Shown: positions 28,253 through 41,769, counted from the first letter of the stretch. The stretch: 64,000 nt of DNA from Limanda limanda (GCF_963576545.1 NC_083649.1:7845906-7909905), one strand, 5' to 3'. Numbers and translations: made by a program. Notes: generated by a model from the letters alone, not told the origin.

Positions 28253-29306
28253 GTAGAATTAAAGATGGAGGGAGGTGAAAGTTTAAACAATAAATAATGA
28301 AATGATCCATAGAAACTCAGGCTCCTCCTCTTGGATCATATTAAAGATGAGTTAGCGACACTGTAATGTCACTCAGACATTATGACTGTGTGTAATGTTT
28401 TATACTGAAGTGGATTAAAGCACCAAATAAATATATCTTCCTCAAAATCCAAGCATTTCATTGTCAGCGACTGCTTAATGTTATTGTTGTGCATTGGGCA
28501 ATAAACTCTTGAAACTTGAAACTTGAATTCATACCTCTTGAACAATCCCAGAGTTTCCTGGCAGCTTTTATTAGGTCAGTGTTGATACAGGATGACGCTT
28601 AGTTACTAATTAAGTATCACTCCACTGAAATAGGTCGGAAAGCTTGGGTTTAAAGGCTGCGTGGAGGTTTATAGACACGTTAAAAGCTGCTGTTAAAAGC
28701 TCTTGTGTCCTGGGGGATGCAACACTTTCACAACAGACATTCTTCTTTCTCTTTGTGTATAAAAACTGATGAATTTCCTCATCACGGGGTGTATATTTTG
28801 AAGCGTTTATGAACAGAAAGCAAAAGATAACATTTAAAATGTCCTCCTGGTTTATCAGTCTCTATCTCTGCACCCTGTGAGTCACACATGAACCCAGAAG
28901 TGACTCGTCCCGGCAAAACTCGGGACAGATTACGACACACGGAGAAGCAGCTGCTGCCTCCCACTGGGCCGAAGGGAGAACAGCAGAGAGAAGAGCTCCA
29001 GAGATTTCATTTGATATCAAGGGGATGAGGTTACAAAATCCAGACCTGTCAAATGTGTGTTATTATCACATCTCTTGCACTCACACTGACCCCAGCTTGT
29101 CACCCTTCCCCACGCCACCTATATTCAGTGCACGCTGTTTTCCTCTGATCTCCTGTGAACAAAACACCAACTGTGCGTTCACACAATCAGCCTTCAGTCC
29201 GATTCACAGGACACACACAGAGGGAACATCAGAAGAAAAAAATCTGCCATTTCTTCACATGGTCTCTTCACATTTAGCTCTAAATAGTGAACATCTAATG
29301 CTTGTT

Positions 29307-29362
29307 AGGGCCCGAGCACAGACATCAAAGGTGTCTGGTGAGACCCTATTGAAATTGTAAGG

Positions 29363-29456
<94 letters not shown>

Positions 29457-29830
29457 CAAATGAATTGGCTTTTTGAGGGCTTTAACATGCTCAACTTCTT
29501 ACCAAAATTTGCAGAAAGTTAGAAAGTGGTGAAAATTTTACGTATTCTGAAGGAATTTTCAATGGGCGTCGCAAAATGGGTCAACGGTGCCCCCCGAGAC
29601 CACCCGAGACCCCCGGAAGGTGTTCCCATTGACCGATCTTCACAAAAATCAATACACAGGTGTATCATGACCAGACAAACAAAAAAGTCTCTAGATGCAA
29701 TTGGAAAAACAAAACAGGAAGCCTGCTATTTTGTATTTAGTGGCCATTTTGGCCATATTCCACATTTTTTCTTTGATACACTTGTACCAGGGTTTTCATC
29801 GAATCATTACTTTTATGTTTTGAATGTATT
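29307..29830 (+). repeat. Dispersed repeat B, copy 2, with expanded (ATT)n core
   Basis: Begins AGGGCCCGAGCACAGACATC, contains CCTATTGAAATTGTAAGG, a 90-bp (ATT)n run at 29362-29452, TTTTTGAGGGCTTTAACATG and CAATGGGCGTCGCAAAATGG. Shorter copies in the opposite orientation lie at about 12480-12822 and 49853-49972. The poly-Asn frame read through the ATT run is an artefact. Confidence 0.75.
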
Positions 29831-29956
29831 TTTAAAAGCTTTGGGACCAAGAGACTTCTGGTTAAAGAAAACATTGGAAAAATGTGGGTCAAACATGTAG
29901 CGATGAGCAAAGCTTGTGCAAAATAAAGATAGAAGTAAAGGCGTATCATGAACACT

Positions 29957-29962
29957 TTTATT
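29957..29962 (-). promoter_or_regulatory. Candidate poly(A) signal of the sushi-domain gene
   Basis: AATAAA on the (-) strand about 885 bp after the stop at 30847. No better candidate was chosen, and the 3' UTR end is uncertain. Confidence 0.35.
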
Positions 29963-30846
29963 TCATTCATGTTTACAAAATATTTTATGGCAAATTTACA
30001 CAAAACTACTAATTTCTCTTTTGACAAATAAATAAAAAGTTGAGCAGGTGCTGAAACCTTTACAAATCACATTCTGTACATCTTGATGTAGCCACCGTCA
30101 AAACGTGTAACACTGTTTTTCACAGTAGTGGGGAATTTGTTCAGACTCTGGCAAATATATGACATCTCATCATTTAGTAGAGTCATGAGTAGGCCTCATT
30201 AACTAACAGTAAGCAGTTGTAAAAGGTCTGTTTGGGATAAGGCATTTAAACGACACCACACATTCGACAGGCCCGATGCTCGATCCCACCTTTTTGAAAG
30301 GAATGGTTTATTGGCTCTGAGCCCCTCCCTCTACGAGGGGTGCCATCAATATCTATTTCAGTTACAAGCTTTGTTTGAAACAAGTGACAGATATATTCAA
30401 GAGTTACTTCAGCATCACACAGGTTATTTAAACTGAACGGCTGTATTTTGAAAAAGGTGAGCAGTGCATACATTAAGTTTTTTCTCAATCCAAACCATTG
30501 TTGCATTTCATGCTACAGTGGCCCGAGCTGTGCTGTTGAGTTTTAGTGCAAAAGTATAAAATCTATATGGAGATAAAGCTTCTCTGACAAACACAATGTC
30601 AGTTAATATTAAGACAAAAGAAAAACGTTTGAACTGGTCTTCATTATGGGCAGGAATAAGTAAGGCAAGTTAAAAGATTATCAGATATGTACATTACTGT
30701 CGACTAACCAGAGCAACAAGCAGTAGCTGAGGACTCAGCGCAATTTGCAGAGATTTCAGGATCTCTAGACATTTCATCATGTCTGTCTCTACAAATCAAA
30801 GCCATAAGCAGGTTCAAACACTCGTCCAGGGGCGACCCTCTTCCAT

Positions 30847-33800
30847 TCAGTTCATTAGTACATCACGTACAGCTGGACGACCAGGACGCAAATGCTTACT
30901 TCTGCAAAAGGAAAAGAAGAATAGTGTTAATTGTAGACATAGTGTAAAAACCCTTAGAGCCCTGTTAGTGAAGGAAAAAAAAAGGTTATGCAAATGTGAT
31001 GTTATGGGACAAAAAAATAACAGGACAAGTGAGGAGGCGTTTCAGGAGCAGTGTTTTCTCTGGGGGAAGCAGAGTTACCTCTACCACAGACTTTGGACAT
31101 AGACACACAAACATATATGGCCGGCTGTGGCTGAGGTGTAGAGCGGTCGTCCTCCAACCTGAAGGTCGGCAGTTCGATCCCCAGGCTTCCCCATCTGCAT
31201 GCCGACGTGTCCTTGGGCAAAATGCTGAACCACGAATTGCCCCTCATAGAACAAGGAAGTGCTGCTAATAGATGCACTGTATGAATGTTTAACTCTACTG
31301 TAAAGAGCTTTGAGTGGTCATCAAGATTAGAAAACGCTTTATAAACCATTTACCACATATAAAACGCACTAAAGGATAGAAACAATGAAAACGCATCATA
31401 CGTCTCCGATAAAAATGTTGGTCCTACATCATCGATGTAGATGACACCGCCGCCAACAACGACACCAGCGCCTACTTTAATGAGAATACAAATGTGTGAA
31501 AAAGGATGACGGGACATGAGGCCAACAAACATATCCACCGTCCCCACCTGAGAAGAGTAAGATTGGGAATGTGGCACTTTGACTCCTGAGCTTATTATTA
31601 TTAGCACGATTTTATTAAGTGTTGCTGCTATCATTAATAACCTCTTAAATATCACTCTTACTGTTATCTTTATAACAATGAAAACCTGTTTATCTCTCTC
31701 TCTCTCCCCTCTTTTCTCTCCACAGTCGCCAAAGTGCTGCTCATTGTGGGAACTGTTGGGTTTCTCCATAATTTTAAAGGTCTCGACCTTCTATGTAAAG
31801 TGCCTTCAGATAATGCAAGTTATGATTTGACGCTAAAGAAATAATCAGCGTTAACTCTTTTCTTTCTTGATCTATTGCTGTTTGATCGACTGAATTTGAA
31901 ACTTACTTCCAAGACCCCACTTCCACCATGAGCTGTCACTTCCACTGTCTGTAAATAAAAGGGAGAGAAAAAAATAAATGAGATCATGGAAGAGGCCAGA
32001 AATAACTGTAACAGAACAAATTATTTTTGATGACTTACCAGGTGCGTCAGTTGGTTTAGGAGCAGCTGAAACAGAGATACAAAGAAGAAGAAAAAAAAAA
32101 TGATTGCATGTTACACATAAGCATCGTCGGATGAATTCAAACACAGGACATCCAGCATCAACGAGGGCTGAACAATGTTTTCAGGGAAATTCTGAGGTAT
32201 TAAGCAATGTATATTTTACAATTGCAGACTCTCACACAAGCACATTAACGGAAATCATGAACGCTAAAGCCACATTTCAAAAGCAATAAGTGACAACACA
32301 TCCACAACAGCCACACAGCACAATTGCAACCGAAGTGAGCGATAATGGATGTTAAAATGTGAAGTGTCAATAGTTACGTACTGTGGTCAAGAATGCACCT
32401 GTACCCTAAATAGACGAGAATTTAGCAGCAATAGAGAACTAACTCTGCTGGTTTCATTGTCAACATCCGTTGTTGCTCACATCCGTTGTGGTTATGTTTC
32501 TGTTTTGTGGCTCGATTATGATGTTTACATGCCTGGCTCATACACTGTTCCATTCATTCTCTCAATTTACATGTTTCAGTGCAAAGTGCGATCACGATCA
32601 AGCAGTTGCTAAGCACCGGACGTGTAGATGGTGCAAAACGCTGTGTAAAAAAAGGTTTGATTGTACTTGTAACAAACAATCGCCGACAAGACCCCATTGA
32701 ACATTTTGATTAAATCAGTCGCCCCCCCCAAAAAAGAAGCTTTTTGGCCAAAACAAAATCATCAAAAGAAACTCTACCCGTTTGTTTCCCTGAAGGTTTG
32801 GTGGTGGTGGTGGTGCTGGTGGTGGTGGTGGTAGTAGCTTTAGTTGTGGCAGCCACTGCTCCAAAAAAATTTATAAATTAAAAGGGGAATCAGGACACTG
32901 TGATCAGGGATTTGCTTGGATCACATATATCCGATCACAGTTGTGTATTTTTATACATTTTTATTTATTAAAGCTGTGGAAACTAGTTCAAATCCATTTA
33001 AACAGACAAATCATCTTCAGCGTTTCTATATAATAAACAGTTGCTGTCACGAATTAATGCTGCTGGTTTTATGTTGAAAAGTTGTAGTTGTATTGTTATG
33101 TAATGCTGTTATGTTGTTTCCAGCTTTTCACAGGAAGAGCACTCAATCCCTGTTCAGACAGCGTGTTAAATGGACGTCTTTGCTGAATCTATTTGACCAA
33201 CAGAGGACGTGTGAGAGAAGATTGGGGATTAATTCTATTCAGCCATCCTGGAGTTTGGTATAGTTCTAATAATTGAAGCACAAGAAAACAGTGAAAATAT
33301 TCCCTCATTTGCATTAATAGCCAATCACGCGTAGGAATGCAATTAAATCTGAAATTAGCATAAATTCACATATAACTTACGTTCGCATTTTGGAAGTCCT
33401 GGTGACCAGTTGCTATTTATGTCACACATCTGTTCCCCCTCTCCCACCATGAAGTATCTGGTATCGCACTCGAACGTCACACTATCCCGGTGGCTATGGG
33501 GGGGTCGAGAACCTGATACCCATTTACCCTTGTCAATAACAGGCTCGTCACAATTAACAACTGCAGGCAAAGAAAATGGAAAGTAATAGAGTATTAGTGA
33601 GAGTCATGGTTCAGGTTAGATCAGAGAATCTTACGAAAAATTATAAAAGCCACCTACTGATACACTCTGGAGGATCAGGCTTGAATTCCCCAGTCTCTTT
33701 ACATTCTAATATTTTGGCACCTTTAAGTATATACGGTTTTTGGCAGGTGTAATGTACAACCTGTGAAAATCCATAGAAGTCTTCTTTTTTTGGGTGGAAA

Positions 33801-35695
33801 TTGCCATTTTGAATCTCACGTGGCGGATCACAATTTATTTCTGCAAAATAAAAATGACAATTATTAGAATGTAATGCTTTTAACATAGTTTTCTGTCTTT
33901 TAAAAAATGTTTTGCTAAAGAAAGATCACCAACCTTGACATTTTGGAAACCTGCCCCTCCACCCTTGGTCTCCACAAAAGCGTGTTGCTCCGCTACCGCC
34001 AACCATATTGTAACTAGAAAGGGGGGGGGGGAATAATAAATTCCCACTTTAGTTGAAAGAAGTTGTTTGATCAGGAAGCATAAGGTTTTCCTGAAAAACT
34101 TTGGGGATTAAAGAGTAGGATTGAAAAAAAACACCAGCATCATTGGTTTATTACTAACCCTCTGTTGCAGCTGAGCACAGCCTTAGCGCCAAACTGATCC
34201 CCTTCAGGGTAATCAACGTTCCCGTTATCAACTTCTCCAGCAGGGCCACAGTTCTTTCCTGAAAGAAAGAAAGATCAAAGTCCTTCCTTTACAAGGATTT
34301 GGTAACACTATGCACAAATGACTCAACAGGCTTGTCAGACATTACCAGTGACTCATCATTTATATGCTGGTAAGTTGAATTTACTAAATGATTCCTTCCA
34401 GGCAGTGCTGCCAAAGCCGATTGTGAAATATGCCCCGTTTAGACCTGGTATCAACGTTCGTCCTGAAACATTCAATCACAACTGGACAAGGTCGTCTGTT
34501 CACACCTGACAATGTGCCTCATGTGACCACTAGTGACTACTTCCCTGCTCTTTATGCAAATAATCAGGTACGTAATGTGTTTAACAAGTCCAAATTATTG
34601 TTTTCACCCAGTCTGAGTATAAAGAATAATATCAATCATTATGTGTTGATATTGCGACGAAGGATCGTATTGACACTCACTTGGAGGACTTAAAAATACG
34701 TTTGATTCATTGTGACATTGTCGTGAACTTCGTAATTAGCCCAGGAAAGATTAAAGATCACAGAGTGAAAAGTGGCTCACGTGTCCCAGACTTCGTCTAA
34801 ATGTGGTCGCATCTCAGAACACATGAAGGACACAGTTGTGTGCGTTCAAACCTTTCTCAAAACTTGATGCTGACCCCTTGTGATCAGATTATAATAATAA
34901 TAATAATCATGATAATAATAACTGTTGTAATATAAATTGAGCGATAACTGGACATCATAATTCAAACCCAACACTGTAAATCAAACAGAATAAAACTGAA
35001 ATACTTATTTTGTTAAAAGTTTGTAACTCACGTTGACATATCGTGCCTTTCTTTTCCCATTTACCCTCGACACAGCTCAGTTTGAAAAAACCACTGAAAC
35101 CAACACTGCAGCTCACTCTTATCGTTTTCCCGGCGGGGTACTGGGCCTCCAGACCAGTTGTGTCGAAATTGGAATCAAACAAGGGCCCATTTCGAAAATC
35201 TTGAAGTGTACAACCTTTGGGAAGATCTATAGAGAGAAATACATAGTTGTACAATTTCCGTGTTCAGCGTTGATATAATCCAGGAATTACTTGAATAATC
35301 AATAAACAAGAAATACTTGGTCTTACCTTGACTTTTGATGAAGGTCAGCGTCTGCATCCAGAACAATAAGACACAGCTTCTGGTTATTACCTGCATTTTA
35401 TCCTCATTACCCTGAACTGCCAAACAGAAGAAGAACACAAGTCTGATCCTGCCTCCAAAATATAATTTCTCTTGTTCCTCCATCTGACTATGCTTGTATC
35501 ATATTTCCTGTCACTTTACTGCACAATGACTGAGAAGATTAAAGGGGGAGTCTGTGACAATGACCCAACACAAGGGGCCGCCTGGCTTCACGTTGCTTTC
35601 ACTTTGGCTCCTGATTCATTAGCTCTTCCACACTGACCTTGGACGGCAACAACAAGACCAAGAATGAGCAGGAGACAGACGGATGTGAGATCCAT
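30847..35695 (-). CDS. Membrane regulator of complement activation, four sushi domains (CD46/CD55-like)
   Basis: Twelve exons on the (-) strand: 35695-35638, 35416-35327, 35226-35032, 34258-34159, 34013-33934, 33840-33658, 33560-33381, 32855-32778, 32065-32039, 31948-31907, 31474-31402 and 30901-30847. All phases agree, giving 386 aa. A signal peptide (MDLTSVCLLLILGLVVAVQ) leads to four CCP domains, each with four cysteines: exon 3; exons 4+5 (split inside the domain, as in many RCA proteins); exon 6; exon 7. Exon 8 is a Thr-run stalk (AATTKA then T runs), likely O-glycosylated. Exon 11 encodes a short Gly/Val-rich membrane segment and exon 12 a basic tail ending RDVLMN. Family knowledge: such proteins protect host cells by acting on C3b/C4b; teleosts have a membrane form called tecrem. 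The name cannot be fixed. Exon 2 may be a skippable alternative leader. Exons 11-12 are the least certain. Confidence 0.8.
31118..31355 (+). mobile_element. tRNA-derived SINE in an intron of the sushi gene
   Basis: GGCTGTGGCTGAGGTGTAGA (box A) and GGCAGTTCGATCCCC (box B) are followed by TGTCCTTGGGCAAAATGCTG, GATGCACTGTATGAATGT, GCTTTGAGTGGTCATCAAGA and CGCTTTATAAACCATTTACC. These are the landmarks of a widespread fish SINE. It lies in the last intron, antisense to the gene. Confidence 0.85.
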
Positions 35696-35699
35696 GACG

Positions 35700-38287
35700 A
35701 AACGCTCCACAAGCCCCACAATTCCACAATTTTCTGATGAAGGAAAAACATGCAGGAATTAGCAAGGCTCTCACAGTGGAACACAACTGGATAAACACAA
35801 CCTCACGCTAACAACACCTGTTGTGTAATTCTTCTATTCTGTCAGATGACTACGTGCTGTTGGAACTGTGTCAGTTGAATGAGCAAGTCAAATACCCTGT
35901 GCAGATTTGACAACTCTGGCTGATTGTGTATTTCATGTTAAAACAGATTGTGGTCAGGTTACATAGTTTGATATTCGTCCCCATGCGAGGAGTGTGGGCT
36001 TAACGATGACTCATCAACAGCGGGTTACTCACAGGATATGTCTCTTTATGATTCCGTGTCCAGTGTGAAAAGGAAATGCTCTTCCACACTTTAACACACA
36101 AGCTAAACCTCTTCTAATTCACAACTCTTCCTTCTTTATGGAGAAGTCTCCTTTGATGACATAGAAGACTCATGTCATCAAAGACTTACTCATTTAGGGG
36201 AAGTGGATTCCAAGACACACCCACAACGCCAGCCGGATCCTGTAGACCAGTCGTCACCAACCTTTTGCGAGCCCAAGATATCTTCAAAAAAATCTTGAAT
36301 CTCTTGAATCTTGAATCCAGTGTCGCTCCGTGAAGCGCCACCTAGTGGTCAACAAGCCGTGGCTCTGCAGGGACAGCTCAAGCTCTTTGTCCTATCTCCA
36401 AGGTTGACCGATTTCTTTTGGTGTTCAGAGTCTACTATTGTTTCTAGCACCATTTGAAATCGGTTACAGTGAAGGACAGATCTCGTCTCACCTTGATGTG
36501 GATTTTGCAACCAAGCTGTCTTCATTTTGCTGCTGAAACTTCGAAGTTAATCAATTGCTTAAATGATGACAATGACAAAAATATTCGATATTTTAGTGTT
36601 AACGGCAAAATGTTGTTTTATGTCTACAATTTAAAAGAAAGACATCTCTTATGTAAGTGGTTCTTCTCACAGTAATGCAACAGATGTCGTGTAAAAAGTG
36701 AAATATTTGCACTTAATGAAATGTTGGTATAAAAGTAATTTAAGTGGATTTGAGTAATTGGATTGTTTTTTCTTTTATTTTTGGAAAAACATAATCCTGT
36801 TTCTTATAGGAATAAAATAACCAAATTGAACGTTTCAAGGAATTGAACTTGTGGATCATGTGACCGTGTCTGATTGCTTGTTGACCGACCTGCGTTACAT
36901 CAGAGCGGGGGTCACATGACTCACACGCTGTTTGTCGCCTTATTGAAACACTTTATTGCAGGAATGTGACTCAGTGTGTGAGCAAGGCTTTCCCCCCCCC
37001 CAGTGTACACATGAGTAGACAGAAGACCATTGAATGCCTCAGTTTTATATATGATGTTTAAGGTTTTATATATATACAGTATATATAATACCCTGGACCC
37101 ATTTTAATGAGAGGACACAGTCTATAAAAAGTTAGATAAATTAACAAATCAGCTATTTGAGGAGTTATTGGAGGTGAAGACATTGTTTCTCCTTAAAATT
37201 GTGAAATGAGACAAATAACATTTTATCTTCTTACAGCTGGAATAAGAGAATATCCATATTATTTCAACAGTGCGTCTGTAGTGTGTCACATATTTAGACA
37301 TTGCTAAAATGAGCAAAATTATGTAATGTTTTAACTAGTGATCTAATTAATAAGTCAATTAGGCCTTCAAGTCAGTTGTCCAGCCTTTGTTAGGTTGTGG
37401 CTGCTCGTTGCATTGGGAACAAGACAAAGTATTCCTGAAGCCATCTCTCCAGACTAAAGCACTTGGGTTTCCTCACTTTCTATTGGAGTCTTGGAGACAC
37501 ATGGGCCTCTTCGGGAAAGTTAAAAGTGACTTAAAGCACAATATAGGATGATTTTACTTAATTGACCTTGAACTGAAGCATTAATCGTTCCCTGACTTTA
37601 ACCAGAGAGGAACCCTGGGAATCAGGTATCTGTCTGAGAATGTGTTTGTCACAGAACGCAAAGGTACATCCTATGACTTGGATGAGTCAAATTGTTGTTG
37701 ATTGCTATTTTGGTTTCAGGAGCATGTTAGTCATAGTTTTTTTTTTTAATACGGCGACAACTCTGAGCACAACACCATATTTGGTCAGTGGGAAGTTTTC
37801 GTCAGAGGTATGATTTAAAGTGTCTCAAACAGGACTCCACCCTCCAATTTGCTACAGGTGAAACTCGAGACGTGGGGGGGAATTAGGAAGGAATTTGATA
37901 ATACAGATAATACAGAAGTTATCATCAACTTCTCTTGGAAAAGATGCTTGTATTGTGTTTAAATGATGTGTTTTTCTGCGTGTGTGTGTGTGGTGCTACA
38001 TGCAAAGCCGTTTCACAAGAATTCTTTAAATGACAGGGTTGGGGGGAGGGTAAACAGGTTATGTGTTTGTTGAGTTTGGGGTTGGACCTGAAGAACAGGG
38101 AGTGATGACGGTCACTCCCTGTAGAGTGTTTGCTTCCACGGCCCCTCCTCCTCACCAATATGTACCTGCTCTCCCCCGATTCCTCTCCCATTCAGCAAAA
38201 CTCACCTGACGGACCAGAGGCTCCACTGCAGAAAAAAGACAAACAACCCACAGGCTCACGTCACAGCAAGACCGGTTCGAATCCACC
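35700..38287. other. Upstream flank of the sushi gene and of the claudin at 38288
   Basis: No further gene supported. A short hAT-like terminus-like phrase (CAGTCGTCACCAACCTTTTG near 36248) and a C-run near 36994 were seen. The region should contain the divergent promoters of the sushi gene (-) and the claudin (+). No convincing TATA box was found for either. Confidence 0.4.
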
Positions 38288-38929
38288 ATGGTTTCTGCCG
38301 GGTTTCAAATCCTGGGCTCGGCCCTGGGGCTCATCGGCTGGATCGGGGCCATCGTTGTGTGTGCTCTTCCCATGTGGAAGGTGACTGCTTTCATCGGCGC
38401 CAGCATCGTCACTTCGCAGACCAGCTGGGAAGGTATTTGGATGACCTGTGTGCACCAGAGCACAGGACAGATGCAGTGTAAGGTCTACGACTCCATGCTG
38501 GCCCTCAGCTCCGACCTGCAGGCTGCCAGGGCCCTGACCATCCTCTCCATCGTGGTGGGAGTGTTGGCCATCCTCCTCTCTGTCGCTGGGGGGCAGTGCA
38601 CCAACTGTGTGACTGATGAGACATCCAAGGCCAAGGTGGGCATTGCCGCTGGGGTCATGTTCATTGCAGCTGGGGTCCTCTGCCTCATCCCTGTGTGCTG
38701 GACGGCCCACACCATCATCCGAAACTTCTACAACCCGCTATTGATGAGCGCCCAGAAGAGAGAGCTGGGTGCTGCGCTCTACATTGGATGGGGGGCGGCC
38801 GCTTTGATGCTGATTGGAGGGGGGATGCTGTGCGCCAACTGCCCCAAAAAGGAGGAAGGGTACACTGCAAAGTACAAAGCTGCCAGATCTGATGCCTCAG
38901 CACCTACAAGCGGGAAAGACTACGTTTGA
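38288..38929 (+). CDS. Claudin-4-like tight-junction protein
   Basis: Single-exon frame of 213 aa starting MVSAGFQILG after CCACC (good Kozak context). Four membrane segments are present. ECL1 has WEGIWMTC...QMQC, and ECL2 has FYNPLLMSAQKRELG. The tail ends SGKDYV with the -YV PDZ ligand. Sequence and start are of the CLDN3/4 group common in fish arrays. One small oddity is HQSTGQ in place of the usual VQSTGQ. It is followed in the same orientation by the claudin at 40522. Poly(A) signals lie at about 39073 and 39285. Confidence 0.93.
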   Translation: MVSAGFQILGSALGLIGWIGAIVVCALPMWKVTAFIGASIVTSQTSWEGIWMTCVHQSTGQMQCKVYDSMLALSSDLQAARALTILSIVVGVLAILLSVAGGQCTNCVTDETSKAKVGIAAGVMFIAAGVLCLIPVCWTAHTIIRNFYNPLLMSAQKRELGAALYIGWGAAALMLIGGGMLCANCPKKEEGYTAKYKAARSDASAPTSGKDYV

Positions 38930-39283
38930 ATCTGGTCTAGAAATCAGTGACCCCCAAAAACTGGAAAACTGTATAAAGGGACAAAAACACTGGTGCTACT
39001 GGGTTGTGAGTGCCGATCATTCAGGATATTTCTTGGCCAAGAAGTTACTCCTCATGAGCACGTTTGAAGGAAAATAAAAGCAGGAAAGGAATCACACCCA
39101 AGGAGGAAACTCAGTTTTATATTTTATCACAGTTCATCGTATGTGTGTATTTCCGTAGAAACATTTTCTTGTTTGTATAAATATTTTATAACCTATTCTG
39201 AAAATCCTCACTTTTTTGCCATGTTAATGTGGGTTGTTTTTTAAGAAGTATTTCTATGAGAATCATGATGTGATGGTTATACT

Positions 39284-39292
39284 GTAAATAAA
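39284..39292 (+). promoter_or_regulatory. Poly(A) signal of the claudin at 38288
   Basis: Overlapping AAATAAATA about 360 bp after the stop; an earlier AATAAA lies at about 39073. Either or both may be used. Confidence 0.5.
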
Positions 39293-39299
39293 TATTTGT

Positions 39300-40121
<822 letters not shown>

Positions 40122-40521
40122 ACAGAGAGCACAGGTGGGATCTGGAGCCATTGTTCCCAATCTTGAAGCCTTGCTTGAGGTAATAAAAGCTTGTATGTGT
40201 GGGAACAATGAGCAGGGAAAAACAAGGGTTGGATATCAGGTAGCAGGCCTCTCCTTTTGTCTGGGAGCTCAGAATCTCCTCCCTGAAAGTTGGAACCACA
40301 GCAGCTGCTGTTATCTTCTCACAGTTGGACCTCAGTGCATCACAGCACAGCAAACACTTCCTCAAGCGGCTGCGTGTGAGACCCAACCCTTAAGGCCTTC
40401 ACTGATTTTTAAACGGTTAGAATCTATTCATCTTCAAGACGTGGACATTTTTGTAACCGCAGCCACTTTTTCTTCCGGTTTTCAAGCGTAGAAGTTGGGT
40501 TGTGGCTCTGCGGTCATAGCC

Positions 40522-41157
40522 ATGGCTTCTCAAGGCCTCCAGCTGATGGGTGTACTGCTGGCCTTCGTCGGCTGGCTGGGGAGCATCATCACGTGCGCCC
40601 TGCCCATGTGGAGAGTCACTGCATTCGTCGGGGCCAACATCGTCACGGCCCAGGTGATCTGGGAAGGCTTGTGGATGACCTGCGTGGTGCAGAGCACGGG
40701 CCAGATGCAGTGTAAGGTGTACGACTCCATGCTGGCCCTGCCGCAAGACCTGCAGGCTGCCAGGGCCATGGTGATCATCGCTGTGATGGTCGGCGTTTTC
40801 GGCGTCCTCATGGCGGTGGTTGGAGGGAAGTGCACAAACTGCATGGAGGACGAGACGGCCAAAGCCAAAGCCTGCATTGTGTCTGGTGTGGTCTTCATCA
40901 TAGCCGCCATGCTGGTCATGATCCCGGTGTCGTGGTCGGCTCATGCAGTGATCAGGGACTTTTATAACCCGCTGGTGATCGCGGCTCAGAGGAGGGAGCT
41001 CGGAGCCGGCCTTTATATCGGCTGGGGCTCTGCTGGGCTGCTGCTGCTGGGGGGGGGCCTGCTGTGCAACAACTGCCCCCCACAAGACGGGAGACCCTAC
41101 ATCCCGGCCAAGTTCACTCCTGTGAGAACCGTAGCTTCTAACGTGGACTATGTGTGA
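40522..41157 (+). CDS. Claudin of the CLDN4/6/9 group
   Basis: Single-exon gene of 211 aa. The ATG at 40522 (GCCATGG, strong context) gives the family-typical start [10 protein letters not shown]; the longer open frame upstream has no ATG. ECL1 has WEGLWMTC...QMQC, and ECL2 has [17 protein letters not shown]4 is Leu/Gly-rich. The tail ends SNVDYV with the -YV PDZ ligand. The MAS start, [13 protein letters not shown] and RELGAGLY blocks recall claudin-6/9 as well as claudin-4. A poly(A) signal AATAAA at 41761 lies about 600 bp after the stop. Confidence 0.93.
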   Translation: MASQGLQLMGVLLAFVGWLGSIITCALPMWRVTAFVGANIVTAQVIWEGLWMTCVVQSTGQMQCKVYDSMLALPQDLQAARAMVIIAVMVGVFGVLMAVVGGKCTNCMEDETAKAKACIVSGVVFIIAAMLVMIPVSWSAHAVIRDFYNPLVIAAQRRELGAGLYIGWGSAGLLLLGGGLLCNNCPPQDGRPYIPAKFTPVRTVASNVDYV

Positions 41158-41760
41158 GTGTTTCCACGGCTGCAGTCAGAGTCCCAAACTACATTTACAA
41201 ACCACTGTGTATGTGCTTGGAAATGTTTTTTGCTCATAGCGAAGTGTTAAAAAGGAACTAAATTACATTTCACTGTGTTTAATCTGGAACAATAATGATT
41301 TTTTCTAAAACTTCACTGAATATTTCTATAATTAACGTAACACAACACACTAAACTTCATATATTGTCAAAAAAACTACTTAAATGACTACATGGCTGAT
41401 TCCCAGGTTTCACAAGGAGGAATTTCTTCATAAATGTTATTTTCCACTGTCTTTTTTAGCTTAAATGACTGAAAACTTGTGACATCTCTCAGATCCAATA
41501 CTTAATTCTGAATGAATAACAATACCTGCTTTTGTTTTTTTGAGACTGAGGAACTGATGCACTAGATATGTAATGTATACAGACGTGTTCTTTATCTATC
41601 AAATTCATTTCATCTATTGCACAACTTGCTGCCCAGAGACGATGTGAAAACCCAACAATTTAAAATCAAATTTTGATATGAGAAGATGTTGACTTGAAAT
41701 GCTTTGTTATGTTTTTTTTTTAATGATGTAAAGATCACTCCCTGTCTTTGAAATGTCAGA

Positions 41761-41766
41761 AATAAA
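41761..41766 (+). promoter_or_regulatory. Poly(A) signal of the claudin at 40522
   Basis: AATAAA about 600 bp downstream of the stop, followed by a GT-rich stretch (TTCTCGTGTTCC). Confidence 0.55.
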
Positions 41767-41769
41767 GAG

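Larger units (their letters stand above)
25430..29306. other. Intergenic region, repeat remnants only
   Basis: No gene supported. It contains dispersed repeat C copy 2 (about 27049-27220) and a truncated tRNA-related element (28131-28252). A short frame at 27231-27425 has no recognisable features. The remainder is AT-rich unique-looking sequence. Confidence 0.45.

Noticed and set aside
29255..29494. Poly-Asn open frame on the (-) strand
   Set aside because: It is only the translation of the (ATT)n microsatellite in repeat B.
31724..31830. Exon-like piece on the (+) strand with a strong polypyrimidine acceptor and a hydrophobic reading frame
   Set aside because: It lies antisense inside an intron of the sushi gene, no partner exon was found, and the CTCTCTCTCC tract alone explains the acceptor look.
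38268..38290. Box-B-like GGTTCGAATCC just before a claudin ATG
   Set aside because: There is no box A at the right distance and no tRNA cloverleaf. It is a chance match within the 5' UTR.
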